From positions 54,894 through 118,893 of the forward strand of contig JAMLJA010000015.1 of the NCBI GenBank assembly GCA_023953905.1: DNA of 64,000 nucleotides, written 5' to 3'. Each line of letters begins with the position of its first letter. The first letter of the stretch is position 1. The position numbers were made by a program, and so were the translations under genes. The notes beneath the pieces were generated by a model. That model ran no database searches. It was given only the letters and a program-made list of their open reading frames with translations, and was not told where the DNA came from. This stretch comes from Rhizobiaceae bacterium. Lineage in GTDB: Bacteria > Pseudomonadota > Alphaproteobacteria > Rhizobiales > Rhizobiaceae. Positions 24,791 to 34,336 of this stretch are shown one piece after another.

Positions 24791-25975
24791 CTACCTCTCC
24801 ACTCCGAGCCGAACGAGTGCCAACACAATATAGGCGATGAAGAACACAGCCAATGCATAGCCGAATCCGGCTGGCCCAAATCCATCCATACCGAGCCCGA
24901 TCGCCTGAGGGCCTACCAGCATCCCCACGCCGTAGCAAAAGACAAAGGCGGCATTGGCATTCGCCAGTTCGCGGCCAGAAAGTCGCGAGCTGAGATGCGC
25001 GAGACCGACGGTGTACATCGCCGCAACGGCGCCGCCCCAGACGAACAGCAAAGCGCCCAAAACCTGCCTTTGCTCGGCGACGATCGGGAGAACGATCATT
25101 CCCGCCAATCCGACGAATGCGCACAGGATGAGCAGATGTCTCCGGTCCCTGACGCGGTCGCTGATCATGCCAAGGGGTATTTGCAGGAGAACATTGCCGA
25201 GGCCGACCATCGACAGCAGTATCGCGGCGTCGGCCTCCGGATAGCCGATCCGGGCCGCATAGACCGGGAAGAGCGCGAAGCCTCCGGTCTCAACGGCGCC
25301 GAAGACAAGCACGGCAGCCGTCGCAGTGGGGACCAGCCAGACATAGCGCAGAAAGCCTTGGCTGGTTTCGGTGCTGCGGTGCATGGGAGGGCTGTCGCGC
25401 CATGATGCCAAAACGGGAATTGCGGCAACCATGACGATCACGAACGCGGTTCCGAAGGGCATGAAGCCCTGACTGCCGATCATCGCGAACAGCCATGGAC
25501 CAAAGGCGAACCCGAGAGACAGAACAGTTGCATAGATGCCCAGCACAAGCCCGCGATGGGTCGGCGGTGCGGACGTGCTGATCCAGTACTCCGACAGGAT
25601 GAAAAGAACTGTCAGGGCCACGTGCAGCGCCGCTCGGAGCGGAAACCAAACCCAAAAGGCATCTGCGAAATAGAACCCGATGAAAGAAAAAGCCCCGGCG
25701 ACGATCATGACGAGGATGACCGGTATGACGCCGAAGCGGGCTGCCAGGGGTGTTGCGATCGGTGCCGCGAGGATCGAGGCCAGTCCTGCGACGGCGGTGT
25801 TCAGTCCGATCATGGAAGCTGAGTAGCCACGCTGCTCAAGAATGATGCTGAGTAGCGGAATGCCAAGCCCGATTGCTATGCCAACAACGCTGATCGAAGC
25901 TATTGCGGCTGAGATGGGCAGCCATTTCACCTTCGCCATGGCGGCGTCGACCTGCCGCTCGATAGGGGATGACAT
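24791..25975 (-). CDS. MFS transporter
   Basis: Membrane protein of 394 residues with about twelve hydrophobic segments and the major-facilitator fold; the first helix starts near residue 17. Loop motif A is weak (TPLAARFG near residue 77). The substrate is unknown. The gene lies nine bases downstream of the NUDIX gene on the same strand, so it probably belongs to the long minus-strand series that starts upstream with topA and rnr. Confidence 0.85.
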   Translation of the reverse strand: MSSPIERQVDAAMAKVKWLPISAAIASISVVGIAIGLGIPLLSIILEQRGYSASMIGLNTAVAGLASILAAPIATPLAARFGVIPVILVMIVAGAFSFIGFYFADAFWVWFPLRAALHVALTVLFILSEYWISTSAPPTHRGLVLGIYATVLSLGFAFGPWLFAMIGSQGFMPFGTAFVIVMVAAIPVLASWRDSPPMHRSTETSQGFLRYVWLVPTATAAVLVFGAVETGGFALFPVYAARIGYPEADAAILLSMVGLGNVLLQIPLGMISDRVRDRRHLLILCAFVGLAGMIVLPIVAEQRQVLGALLFVWGGAVAAMYTVGLAHLSSRLSGRELANANAAFVFCYGVGMLVGPQAIGLGMDGFGPAGFGYALAVFFIAYIVLALVRLGVER

Positions 25976-25984
25976 TTGGGGAGC

Positions 25985-26740
25985 CTAGATAATATGGCGA
26001 AGAAAGCGGTTGTTGCGCATCTGATAAAAGGGAACCGGTCCACCTGGGCGCAATTCCGAATCAACTGAGATTCGCCATTCAATATCGTTCAGCACGTTGC
26101 CCGTGATCCGCGGCAGGTCCAATTGCTTGGCTTGAGCGAGGGGTATCCAGACGAGTTCTTCGAGTTCGTCAGTGGGAGGGCCTTCCGGCAGGGCAAGCGC
26201 CACCTCGCTTCGCCACGCGGCTAGGAACCGCGTGTCAAAACGTCGGACCCTTCCCGGCGGCGTGATGGCGCGCGCAAGAAAACGCAGGCCATCGAGCGCG
26301 GGTGCAACTTCATTTTCGGCGAATTTTCCCCATGCAGGGTCACTCGTGGAAAAGCTGCCCCTCTTGCCAATGAGAAGTCCCGCTTCCTCATAAGTCTCTC
26401 GAACTGCCGACATCGCGATGGCGCGCGCGCGCGTCGTCGTCATTCGGGAAGACGCACTGGCAATTTTTGCTTCCTCTGCCTTATGCAGTCCGGCTGCGAC
26501 CGGCACGCGGCCATCACCGGGATCGGTTCGACCCCCAGGAAAGACGAACTTTCCGGGCATGAACGCATGTCTGGAGTGTCGGCGCCCCATAAGAACGAAC
26601 AGTTCGCCATCCTTGCGGTCGAGCAGGACCAGAGTGGCTGCGTCTCGCGGACGCAGCGGCCCCTTGCCTAGCGCGAAGTCGCGTGACTCAGCGTGGTCCA
26701 GTTCGACCCGCGTCAGGCCCTCAAGCGAATCGCCGGACAT
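25985..26740 (-). CDS. NUDIX hydrolase
   Basis: Protein of 251 residues with a NUDIX fold. FVFPGG is at 65-70 and the catalytic box core RETYEEAG is at 114-121, preceded by an insert, so the box is split as in NUDT19-like and other large NUDIX enzymes. It should cleave a nucleoside diphosphate linked to another group; the substrate is unknown. It follows the DUF983 gene by six bases and precedes the MFS gene by nine. Confidence 0.87.
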   Translation of the reverse strand: MSGDSLEGLTRVELDHAESRDFALGKGPLRPRDAATLVLLDRKDGELFVLMGRRHSRHAFMPGKFVFPGGRTDPGDGRVPVAAGLHKAEEAKIASASSRMTTTRARAIAMSAVRETYEEAGLLIGKRGSFSTSDPAWGKFAENEVAPALDGLRFLARAITPPGRVRRFDTRFLAAWRSEVALALPEGPPTDELEELVWIPLAQAKQLDLPRITGNVLNDIEWRISVDSELRPGGPVPFYQMRNNRFLRHII

Positions 26741-26746
26741 GCCTCG

Positions 26747-27181
26747 TCAGAGTTCCGGATGCGTTTCAAGCTGCTCGGCTTCGCCGCCAAACCCATGCAT
26801 CATCAGCGCCCATTGCAGGCCGACGACGCCACCCTTTATGGGGCGCAGCAGCGCAAGCGATGAGAGTATGGTCACAGGGACCCAGATCAACAGGTGCTGG
26901 ATCAGCGACAGATTGACAGCCGCTTCCACGCCCATGAATGCGCCTATGATGACGTGGCCGATGATCACAAGCGTCAGATATGCAGGAAGATCGTCAGCGC
27001 GATGATGATGAATCTCTTCCCCGCAGCATTCGCAATGATCAACCGTCTTGAGGAAAGACGCAAACAGCTTTCCCGACCCGCAGCGGGGGCATTTGCCCAG
27101 CATTCCACGCTTGATCGACTCCCATAGCGGGCGTTCTGCGCGTACAACGTGGCTTCCGCCAAACATCTGTTGTTCCATCAT
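26747..27181 (-). CDS. DUF983 zinc-ribbon membrane protein
   Basis: Protein of 144 residues: an N-terminal zinc ribbon with two CxxC pairs (CPRC and CECC, about residues 35-56) precedes two hydrophobic segments at about 68-92 and 99-120. This matches DUF983, a small inner-membrane family of unknown function common in alphaproteobacteria. Its ATG overlaps the rnr stop by four bases, which indicates translational coupling. Confidence 0.87.
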   Translation of the reverse strand: MMEQQMFGGSHVVRAERPLWESIKRGMLGKCPRCGSGKLFASFLKTVDHCECCGEEIHHHRADDLPAYLTLVIIGHVIIGAFMGVEAAVNLSLIQHLLIWVPVTILSSLALLRPIKGGVVGLQWALMMHGFGGEAEQLETHPEL

Positions 27182-29496
27182 CGTCTCCTGACGCGTGCTC
27201 TTGCGCGGTCCTGTGCCGCGCGCATGCGTCCCTTTTGCCCCCTTGTCTTGTCAAACGACCGAGTCGAGCCGGGGAGGGGTTTTGGCTCGGTCAGCATTTC
27301 AAATCGCATCGCGCCCGCAAGTGGCGCCACTTCCAGAAGCTTTACCTCAACCTTGTCGGCAAGCTGAAACCCCGCTCGGGTCCGTTCGCCAACAAGTGCG
27401 TGCGCCGCTTCATCGTAGATATAGTAGTCACCCTCAAGAGATGACACTGGGATGAAGCCATCTGCGCCAAAATGCGGCAGTTGGACAAACAGTCCCGATT
27501 TCGTGACACCCGAGATGCGCGCTTCAAATGTCTCGTCGATCCGTTCGGCAAGGTAGGCTGCCACCAAACGGTCGACCGTATCACGCTCGGCCGCCATGGC
27601 GCGTCGCTCTGTTGCGGAAATGAGGGCCGACGTCTCTTCCAGACGCGCCTCTTCGTCAGAGGTCAGTCCATCGCTCCCGAGACCGAGCGCCGAGATCAGC
27701 GCACGATGAACGATAAGATCCGCATACCGCCTGATCGGCGACGTGAAGTGCGCATATCTGCGCAGATTCAAGCCGAAATGACCGATATTATTGGGAGAAT
27801 ACTCCGCTTGACTCTGGGACCGCAGGACAACCTGGTTCACGAGAGCCTCATTGTCTTGTCCGCGCACACGCTCGAGGATGGTGTTAAATTGGGCGGGCCT
27901 GAGTTGCGGTCCGCGCGCCAGCGACATCCCCACCGTCGCCAGGAACTCGCGCAACGTTTCCTGCTTGGCAAGGGACGGCGCGTCGTGGATTCGATATACG
28001 AGCGCCTGCTTCTTCTGCTCCAATGTTTCCGCCGCAGCGACATTTGCCTGGATCATGAACTCTTCGATGAGTTTGTGCGCATCCAGCCGGTCGGGAACGA
28101 TGACGCGATCGACTGTGCCGTCCGGTTTCAGCAGGATCTTGCGTTCGGGCAGGTCGAGTTCGAGTGGCTGTCGCGAGTCGCGCCCGCGCTTGACCACGGT
28201 GTATGCGTCCCAAAGCGGCCTCAACACCGTATCGAGAATGGGTGAAGTCTTGTCATCCGGTATGCCGTCGATCGCTGCCTGCGCCTGCTGATAGGCGAGC
28301 TTTGCGGCGGACTTCATCATGATGCGATGGAAGGAATGCCTGAGTTTACGGCCATCTGCGGCAAAGGTCATCTTTACCGCCATGGCTGGACGGTCGACAG
28401 TCTCACGCAGCGAGCAGAGGTCATTCGAGATGCGCTCGGGCAACATTGGCACGACGCGGTCGGGGAAGTAAACCGAGTTGCCGCGCTTCAGCGCCTCACG
28501 ATCGAGAGGCGTGCCCGGCCGCACATAAGCGGAGACATCCGCGATCGCGACCCACACAATCACGCCGCCGGGGTTCTTCTCATCCTCGTCCGGCGCGGCG
28601 AAGACAGCATCATCATGATCCTTGGCATCGGCCGGGTCGATCGTGACCAGTGGCAGATCGCGCCAGTCCTCACGGCCCGCCAACGACACCGGAGCGAGGC
28701 TTTCCGCCTCTTCAAGCACCTCGGAGGGAAAGATGTGGGGTATTTCGTGCGCATGGATGGCGATCATCGAGACCGCCTTTTCCGATGTCAAAGAGCCCAG
28801 CACCGTGAGAACTTTGGCTCGAGGCAAACCGTAGCGTCCGATCTTCGACGGTTCCGCCTCGACAAGATCGCCCGGCTTTGCCTCACCCAGAAACTCTGCA
28901 TCGACGATCAGCTCCGGCTGACGGCGCTCCACGGGCTCCAGTCTGAACGTGCCGTCGCGGGCGACGCGCAGAACCCCCAGAACGGCTTCCTGGCGACGGT
29001 CCACCAGCTTCATGATCCGGGCCGTGTAGGGCGGACCCTCCACATCCTTGTTGCGGAAAATCTTGGCTAATACGCGGTCGCCAATGCCCGGCGCGGGACC
29101 TTTGTCGCCGCGCGACACTCTGACTGAGACGATCGGAACATCGTCATCGTCGCGCTCGGCGGGGCGTGCAAGCAAAGTCCCGTCGCGGTCGCTCGAGAAG
29201 ATTTCGAGTACGGTAATTGGGGGCAGGGCGCCGGGGCGCGACAGCCGCTTGCGGTTCTTTTCGAGCAGGCCGTCATCCTGCAGCCCGGCGAGCATATCCT
29301 TCAGCCAGAGGCGATCATTGCCCTTCAATCCGAATGCCCTGGCTATTTCACGCTTGCCGGAACGGTCGGGATTATCGGTGATGTAGGCAAGTATCTGTTC
29401 ACGGGTCGGCCGATAGGAGGTCTGACCGCCGGGTTCTGAGATGCGAGCGCCGCCCCAGCTGCTTTTCTTGCCCTTGCCGGAGATGCTGCGCGCCAA
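27178..29496 (-). CDS. rnr: Ribonuclease R
   Basis: 3'-5' exoribonuclease of 772 residues: N-terminal winged helix (REQILAYITDNPDRSGKREI), cold-shock domains, RNB catalytic domain and C-terminal S1 domain (FEARISGVTKSGLFVQL) with a basic tail. The Mg-binding RNB motif is TIDPADAKDHDDAVF near residue 285. It degrades structured RNA and takes part in rRNA quality control and trans-translation. The frame is open to 29595, inside topA, but a TTG at 29496 lies four bases after the topA stop with AAGGA eight bases upstream, so I start there. Confidence 0.93.
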   Translation of the reverse strand: MARSISGKGKKSSWGGARISEPGGQTSYRPTREQILAYITDNPDRSGKREIARAFGLKGNDRLWLKDMLAGLQDDGLLEKNRKRLSRPGALPPITVLEIFSSDRDGTLLARPAERDDDDVPIVSVRVSRGDKGPAPGIGDRVLAKIFRNKDVEGPPYTARIMKLVDRRQEAVLGVLRVARDGTFRLEPVERRQPELIVDAEFLGEAKPGDLVEAEPSKIGRYGLPRAKVLTVLGSLTSEKAVSMIAIHAHEIPHIFPSEVLEEAESLAPVSLAGREDWRDLPLVTIDPADAKDHDDAVFAAPDEDEKNPGGVIVWVAIADVSAYVRPGTPLDREALKRGNSVYFPDRVVPMLPERISNDLCSLRETVDRPAMAVKMTFAADGRKLRHSFHRIMMKSAAKLAYQQAQAAIDGIPDDKTSPILDTVLRPLWDAYTVVKRGRDSRQPLELDLPERKILLKPDGTVDRVIVPDRLDAHKLIEEFMIQANVAAAETLEQKKQALVYRIHDAPSLAKQETLREFLATVGMSLARGPQLRPAQFNTILERVRGQDNEALVNQVVLRSQSQAEYSPNNIGHFGLNLRRYAHFTSPIRRYADLIVHRALISALGLGSDGLTSDEEARLEETSALISATERRAMAAERDTVDRLVAAYLAERIDETFEARISGVTKSGLFVQLPHFGADGFIPVSSLEGDYYIYDEAAHALVGERTRAGFQLADKVEVKLLEVAPLAGAMRFEMLTEPKPLPGSTRSFDKTRGQKGRMRAAQDRARARVRRR

Positions 29497-29500
29497 ACCT

Positions 29501-32095
29501 CTATTCCTTCGCCTTCTTGGACTTGCTTGCCGCAGTCTTCTTTGTCGTGCTGGCCGCTCGCCGAGCCGGCTTCTTGCCGCCTCCCTTGGCTTCACGTTCT
29601 GCGATCAGCGCCAACGCCTCTTCGAGAGTTACCGAAGCCGGATCCTTGCCCTTGGGCAATGTAGCATTGACCTTTGCGAAATTCACGTATGGGCCGTAGC
29701 GTCCGTCGCGTACGGTGATGTTGCCGCCACCGGCCGGATGCTCACCCAAATCCTTCAGTGCCGCGGCAGCTCCGTTTCTTCCAGCTTTCCCCTTGCTCTG
29801 CTTTTCGGCAATCACCGAGACGGCGCGATTCAAGCCGATGGTGAACACGTCCTCTGTCGTCTCGAGGTTGGCATAGGCTCCGTCGTGGAGGACGAAAGGA
29901 CCGTATCTTCCGATTCCGGCGGAGATCATTTTCCCGGATTCCGGATGTTTGCCCACATCGCGCGGCAGCGAAAGCAGCGCGATCGCCTTTTCATGGTCGA
30001 TGCTCTCAACGGTCCATCCTTTCGGCAGGCTGGCGCGCTTGGCCTCCTTGCCGTCGCCACGCTGCACGTATGGCCCGAAACGACCGGTGCGAAGCGAGAT
30101 CTCTTCGCCCGTGTAAGGATCCTTGCCCAGCGCCTTGTCGCCACTTTCTCCGGCCGCCGCATCGCCATTCGCCTCACCGCCCAACTGGCGCGTGTAGTTG
30201 CATTCGGGATAGTTTGAACAACCCACGAACGCGCCAAACTTGCCGAGTTTGAGCGACAGGTTGCCGCTGCCGCATTTTGGACAGATGCGAGGATTGGAGC
30301 CGTCTTCGCGGGCGGGGAACACCAGCGGCGCAAGTTCCTCGTTCAGCGCATCGAGAACGTCGGTAACGCGCAGTTCCTTGATGTCGGCAACTGCCCCGGA
30401 GAAGTCATTCCAGAAATCACGCAGCACGTCGCGCCAAGCGAGTTTGCCATCCGAAATCTGATCGAGCTTCTCTTCGAGAGCTGCCGTGAAATCATACTCC
30501 ACATATTTCTCGAAGAAGCTCTCAAGGAACGCTGTCACAAGGCGCCCCTTCGCTTCCGGTGTCAGCCGGCGCTTGTCGACCGAAACATACTCGCGATCTT
30601 CAAGGGTTTTGAGAGTGGCCGCATAGGTTGAAGGGCGTCCAATTCCAAGCTCTTCCAGCTTTTTGATGAGGCTGGCCTCGGAGTAGCGCGGTGGCGGTTC
30701 GGTCGAATGCTGGGTCGCGACGATCTCTTCGCGCTTCAGTTCCTCGCCCGAACGAATTTCGGGAAGGCGCTTGCTATCTTCGTCTTCCGCTTCTTCCTCG
30801 CGCTGCTCCGTATATGCCGCGATAAAGCCGTCAAAGCGGATAACCGAGCCAACCGCGCGCAGTGCCGCCGTGCTTGTACCCTTGCGAGCCTCGATTTCCA
30901 CGGTGGTGCGCTCGATTTCAGCAGGCTGCATCTGGCTGGCTATGGCGCGCTTCCAGATGATCTCGTAGAGGCGAGCCTGATCGGCATCGAGAAATTTGCG
31001 CAACTGGTCCGGCGTGCGGGAGAAATCGGTCGGCCGAATGGCTTCGTGAGCTTCCTGCGCGTTCTTGGCTTTCGTGGAATAATATCTGGGCTTCTCGGGC
31101 AAGTATTTTTCCCCGAATACCTCCGCGATCGCGCTTCGGGCGGCCGTAATGGCCTCCGGCGCCATCTGGACGCCGTCCGTACGCATGTAGGTAATGAGGC
31201 CGGTTGTCTCTCCACCGATGTCGATGCCCTCATAAAGGCGTTGCGCAACCTGCATGGTTCGGGTCGCAGAAAAACCCATGCGTGAAGAAGCAGCCTGCTG
31301 CAGCGTCGAAGTGGTGAAGGGCGGAGCGGGATTCCGCTTTGTGGGTTTCGCCTCGACAGAAACAGCATTGAAGGTTGCGCCTTCCAGCATCGACTTGATG
31401 CCGTCTGCCTGTTCTTTCGACGAAATATCCAGCTTCTGAAGTTTCTTGCCTTCGAAAGCAGTCAGTCGAGCCTCAAAACTGTCGCTGCGCGGCGTGCCGA
31501 GGGTTGCCGCGATCTGCCAGTACTCCTCGCGAATAAACCGCTCGATTTCAGATTCGCGATCGCACACCAGCCGCAGCGCAACCGATTGCACCCGTCCTGC
31601 GGACCGGGCGCCCGGCAGCTTGCGCCACAGGACGGGCGACAGCGTAAAGCCCACGAGATAGTCCAAAGCGCGGCGCGCGAGATAGGCATCGACCAGCGGT
31701 TCGTCGAGATCGCGCGGATTTGCCATCGCGTCGAGAACCGACTTCTTGGTGATGGCGTTGAAGACGACGCGACTGACCTTCTTGTCTTTCAGCGCGCGCT
31801 TTTGCCTCAGTACCTCCAGCACATGCCAGGAGATCGCTTCGCCTTCACGATCCGGGTCGGTGGCCAGAATCAATCCGTCGGCTTCCTTTACCGCCTTGGC
31901 AATGTCGGTAAGGCGCTTCGAGGAAGGGCCGTCGACCTGCCAGGACATGGCAAAATCCTCGTCGGGTCTGACGGAGCCATCCTTGGCGGGCAGGTCACGC
32001 ACATGTCCGAACGAGGCCAAAACCTTATAGTTCTTGCCCAGGTACTTGTTGATTGTCTTGGCCTTCGCAGGCGACTCGACGACGACGACGTCCAT
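29501..32095 (-). CDS. topA: DNA topoisomerase I
   Basis: Type IA topoisomerase of 864 residues. The Toprim domain opens with VVVESPAKAKTI and contains TDPDREGE; the catalytic tyrosine is about Tyr303 (GLITYMRTDG). One four-cysteine zinc finger (CPKC ... CSNYPEC) follows, then repeated topoisomerase C-terminal domains (TGRFGPYVQ, ISAGIGRYGPFV, DGRYGPYV) and a lysine-alanine-rich tail. It relaxes negative supercoils. The ATG at 32095 is preferred over a GTG two codons upstream. It is the head of the topA-rnr-DUF983-NUDIX-MFS series. Confidence 0.96.
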   Translation of the reverse strand: MDVVVVESPAKAKTINKYLGKNYKVLASFGHVRDLPAKDGSVRPDEDFAMSWQVDGPSSKRLTDIAKAVKEADGLILATDPDREGEAISWHVLEVLRQKRALKDKKVSRVVFNAITKKSVLDAMANPRDLDEPLVDAYLARRALDYLVGFTLSPVLWRKLPGARSAGRVQSVALRLVCDRESEIERFIREEYWQIAATLGTPRSDSFEARLTAFEGKKLQKLDISSKEQADGIKSMLEGATFNAVSVEAKPTKRNPAPPFTTSTLQQAASSRMGFSATRTMQVAQRLYEGIDIGGETTGLITYMRTDGVQMAPEAITAARSAIAEVFGEKYLPEKPRYYSTKAKNAQEAHEAIRPTDFSRTPDQLRKFLDADQARLYEIIWKRAIASQMQPAEIERTTVEIEARKGTSTAALRAVGSVIRFDGFIAAYTEQREEEAEDEDSKRLPEIRSGEELKREEIVATQHSTEPPPRYSEASLIKKLEELGIGRPSTYAATLKTLEDREYVSVDKRRLTPEAKGRLVTAFLESFFEKYVEYDFTAALEEKLDQISDGKLAWRDVLRDFWNDFSGAVADIKELRVTDVLDALNEELAPLVFPAREDGSNPRICPKCGSGNLSLKLGKFGAFVGCSNYPECNYTRQLGGEANGDAAAGESGDKALGKDPYTGEEISLRTGRFGPYVQRGDGKEAKRASLPKGWTVESIDHEKAIALLSLPRDVGKHPESGKMISAGIGRYGPFVLHDGAYANLETTEDVFTIGLNRAVSVIAEKQSKGKAGRNGAAAALKDLGEHPAGGGNITVRDGRYGPYVNFAKVNATLPKGKDPASVTLEEALALIAEREAKGGGKKPARRAASTTKKTAASKSKKAKE

Positions 32096-32381
32096 TCGCA
32101 CTCACAGAATTTTGCGATCAAGATGATCGATATGGTGTGTCGTCGACGGCGACGACATCGAAATCGTCCGTCACATGACCGCGCTTGCGGCGCAGGTCAA
32201 GGCCGAGGCCAAAGAATAGCGAACTGGGACGCTCGCAACCTTGACGGGATATACGCTTCTGATACAACTATAACGTGGAAATGAAGAAAAGCATCAGGTT
32301 CGCTAGTTGTTTGCTCGGTAGCCCGAAAGAATAAGTGCGGGTGCCCGCTTCTGCGCGCGTGATCAAGGCGGGTAGGTCGAG

Positions 32382-32591
32382 ATGTCAAAGCATGAGCGTA
32401 TCACAACCGGACGATCCGATACGCTTGACTATCTGCAGTCGATGCTCTTGCAGATGCGAACACTTGCAGATTCCGAAGGTTACGACATGGTGGCCTATTT
32501 TATCGGCATGGCGTATACAGAAACCGTCGACATCAGTCGAGGCACGCGCCCGTCCTCGACCGGCAGAAATTCAATCGACCGTAAGAATTAG
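32382..32591 (+). CDS. Small conserved hypothetical protein
   Basis: Protein of 69 residues with a compact helical core (DYLQSMLLQMRTLADSEG, then MVAYFIGMAYTE). I recall similar short proteins in other Hyphomicrobiales but know no function. The ATG at 32382 has AGGTCGAG upstream. Its last 21 bases overlap the 3' end of dprA on the other strand, so the two transcripts are convergent and partly antisense. Confidence 0.6.
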   Translation: MSKHERITTGRSDTLDYLQSMLLQMRTLADSEGYDMVAYFIGMAYTETVDISRGTRPSSTGRNSIDRKN

Positions 32592-33713
32592 AGATACGGC
32601 GCCGCCGGAATGTCTCTCGAGTTTCCCCGCGAGATCAAGTTCCAAAAGGATCAACGAGATTTCTGACGGGTGAAGGCCCGTATGATGCACGAGATCATCG
32701 ATGCTCACGGGCGTGACGCCAAGCGCCTCAGTCACCTTCGCTCTGTCGTTGTCGGCGGGAGGAAGAGCGCGATCAAGTTCAACGGGTTCATCCAGACGCG
32801 CCAGTGACGTCGCAGGGCGATCGATGAGAGGCGCGATCGTCTCGATCACGTCGTCAACGCCTGTGACGAGGATCGCGCCGTCCTTGAGAAGCTTGTTTGT
32901 GCCCTCCGAGCGTGGATCGAGAGGCGATCCGGGAACGGCAAAGACAATCCGCCCCATTTCACCCGCCAGCCGGGCGCTGATCAGGGAGCCGGAACGTCGC
33001 GCGGCCTCAACCACCAGCAGGCCAAGCGAGAGCCCGGCGATCAGACGATTGCGTCGCGGAAAGTCCTGCGCGCGCGGCACCCAGCCAAATGGCATTTCCG
33101 ATACCACAGCGCCGCCGCACTCCGCGATCGCCGACATCAGATCGGCATTCTGAGGCGGATAGGGCCGATCCAGTCCTCCCGCAACGGCGGCCACTGTTCC
33201 GGTCTTCAGCGCTCCCTCGTGGGCGGCCGTATCCACTCCGCGTGCCAAACCTGACACGACCGCGTGTCCGCTGCGTCCGAGGTCTTCAGCGATGCGACGC
33301 GCGAACTTCATGCCCGCGATTGATGCATTTCGCGCGCCGACCATGGCAACGGCAGGGCGCTGGAAGATGGAGGCGTCACCCATGACAGCCAGCAATGGTG
33401 GCGCCATATCCATCTGTTTGAGCAAGGCCGGATAGTCATGCTCCCCAATGGCAATAAAACGCGCACCGCGTTTGCGCGCGTGCTCCAACTCCGCTTCAAC
33501 ATCGGCAATGGACGGGATTCGGGCAGGGCGCTTTGACCCGGAACTGCGCATCATGTCCGGCAGAGAATCGATGGCGGCCTGCGCCGAGCCAAATCGCCCG
33601 ATCAGAGCACGAAAGCTCGCCGGACCGACATTCGGTGTGCGGATCAGTCGAAGCCAGGCGATACGTTGATTGTCAGAGAGCCGGGCAGGAGTGCCGCCAT
33701 TCGCCTGGCCCAT
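32571..33713 (-). CDS. dprA: DNA-processing protein DprA
   Basis: Protein of 380 residues: a short N-terminal SAM-like region, a Rossmann DprA/Smf core with AMVGARNAS and VVSGLARGVDTAAHEGAL at about 130-170, and a C-terminal winged-helix (about 315-370). DprA binds single-stranded DNA and loads RecA during uptake of DNA. It lies immediately after plsY in the same minus-strand cluster. Confidence 0.93.
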   Translation of the reverse strand: MGQANGGTPARLSDNQRIAWLRLIRTPNVGPASFRALIGRFGSAQAAIDSLPDMMRSSGSKRPARIPSIADVEAELEHARKRGARFIAIGEHDYPALLKQMDMAPPLLAVMGDASIFQRPAVAMVGARNASIAGMKFARRIAEDLGRSGHAVVSGLARGVDTAAHEGALKTGTVAAVAGGLDRPYPPQNADLMSAIAECGGAVVSEMPFGWVPRAQDFPRRNRLIAGLSLGLLVVEAARRSGSLISARLAGEMGRIVFAVPGSPLDPRSEGTNKLLKDGAILVTGVDDVIETIAPLIDRPATSLARLDEPVELDRALPPADNDRAKVTEALGVTPVSIDDLVHHTGLHPSEISLILLELDLAGKLERHSGGAVSLILTVD

Positions 33714-34325
33714 CTATTTTGCGCCGATCTTGCCTTCGGTACCGGCAAGCAGCCGCTCGATATTGGCTTTGTGTCGCCAGAAAACGAGCCCGGTCATGGC
33801 AAGGAACAGCGCGGCGACGATGTTCTCGCCGAACAGAAAAAGCACAATCGGCGTCATCAGACACGCGGTCAGGCCCGCCAGCGAGGAGTAGCGCGTGAGA
33901 AACGCAATTGCGAGCCATACCAAGGCGAAGGCGGCTACCACCGGCCATGCGAGTGCGAGAAGCACACCCAGGTAGGTCGCAACGCCCTTGCCCCCCTTGA
34001 ATGACAACCACACGGGATAGAGGTGCCCCACAAATGCGCCGAACCCGGCCACCGAGGCGGCGGCAATGCCCCATCGCATGCCAATCCAGACGGCAACCGA
34101 GCCCTTCAATGCGTCCAGCAGGAATGTGAGCCCAGCAAGTTCCTTGCGGCCGGTTCGCAAGACGTTTGTCGCGCCAATATTGCCCGATCCAATACTGCGA
34201 ACATCTCCAAGTCCTGCTGCGCGTGTGATGATAAGCCCGAAAGGGATAGAGCCGAGCAGATAGCCAACCACGAGGAGAAGCAAAACCACAATTACGCTCG
34301 CGCCCTCCAAAGTGCCGTCCGCCAT
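33714..34325 (-). CDS. plsY: Glycerol-3-phosphate acyltransferase PlsY
   Basis: Membrane enzyme of 203 residues with about five hydrophobic helices. The three PlsY loop motifs are present: GSIPFGLI and [17 protein letters not shown] near residues 18-53, GKGVAT in the middle ([12 protein letters not shown]), and the C-terminal [14 protein letters not shown] region. It transfers acyl from acyl-phosphate to glycerol-3-phosphate, the first step of phospholipid synthesis, with PlsX elsewhere. The ATG at 34325 has GGGAGG upstream; the longer frame is ignored. Confidence 0.94.
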   Translation of the reverse strand: MADGTLEGASVIVVLLLLVVGYLLGSIPFGLIITRAAGLGDVRSIGSGNIGATNVLRTGRKELAGLTFLLDALKGSVAVWIGMRWGIAAASVAGFGAFVGHLYPVWLSFKGGKGVATYLGVLLALAWPVVAAFALVWLAIAFLTRYSSLAGLTACLMTPIVLFLFGENIVAALFLAMTGLVFWRHKANIERLLAGTEGKIGAK

Positions 34326-34336
34326 GGTTTGCCTCC

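Noticed and set aside
24630..25124. N-terminal extension of L33
   Set aside because: The extra 165 codons overlap the end of the MFS gene and are not part of any L33; the ATG at 24629 matches the family start.
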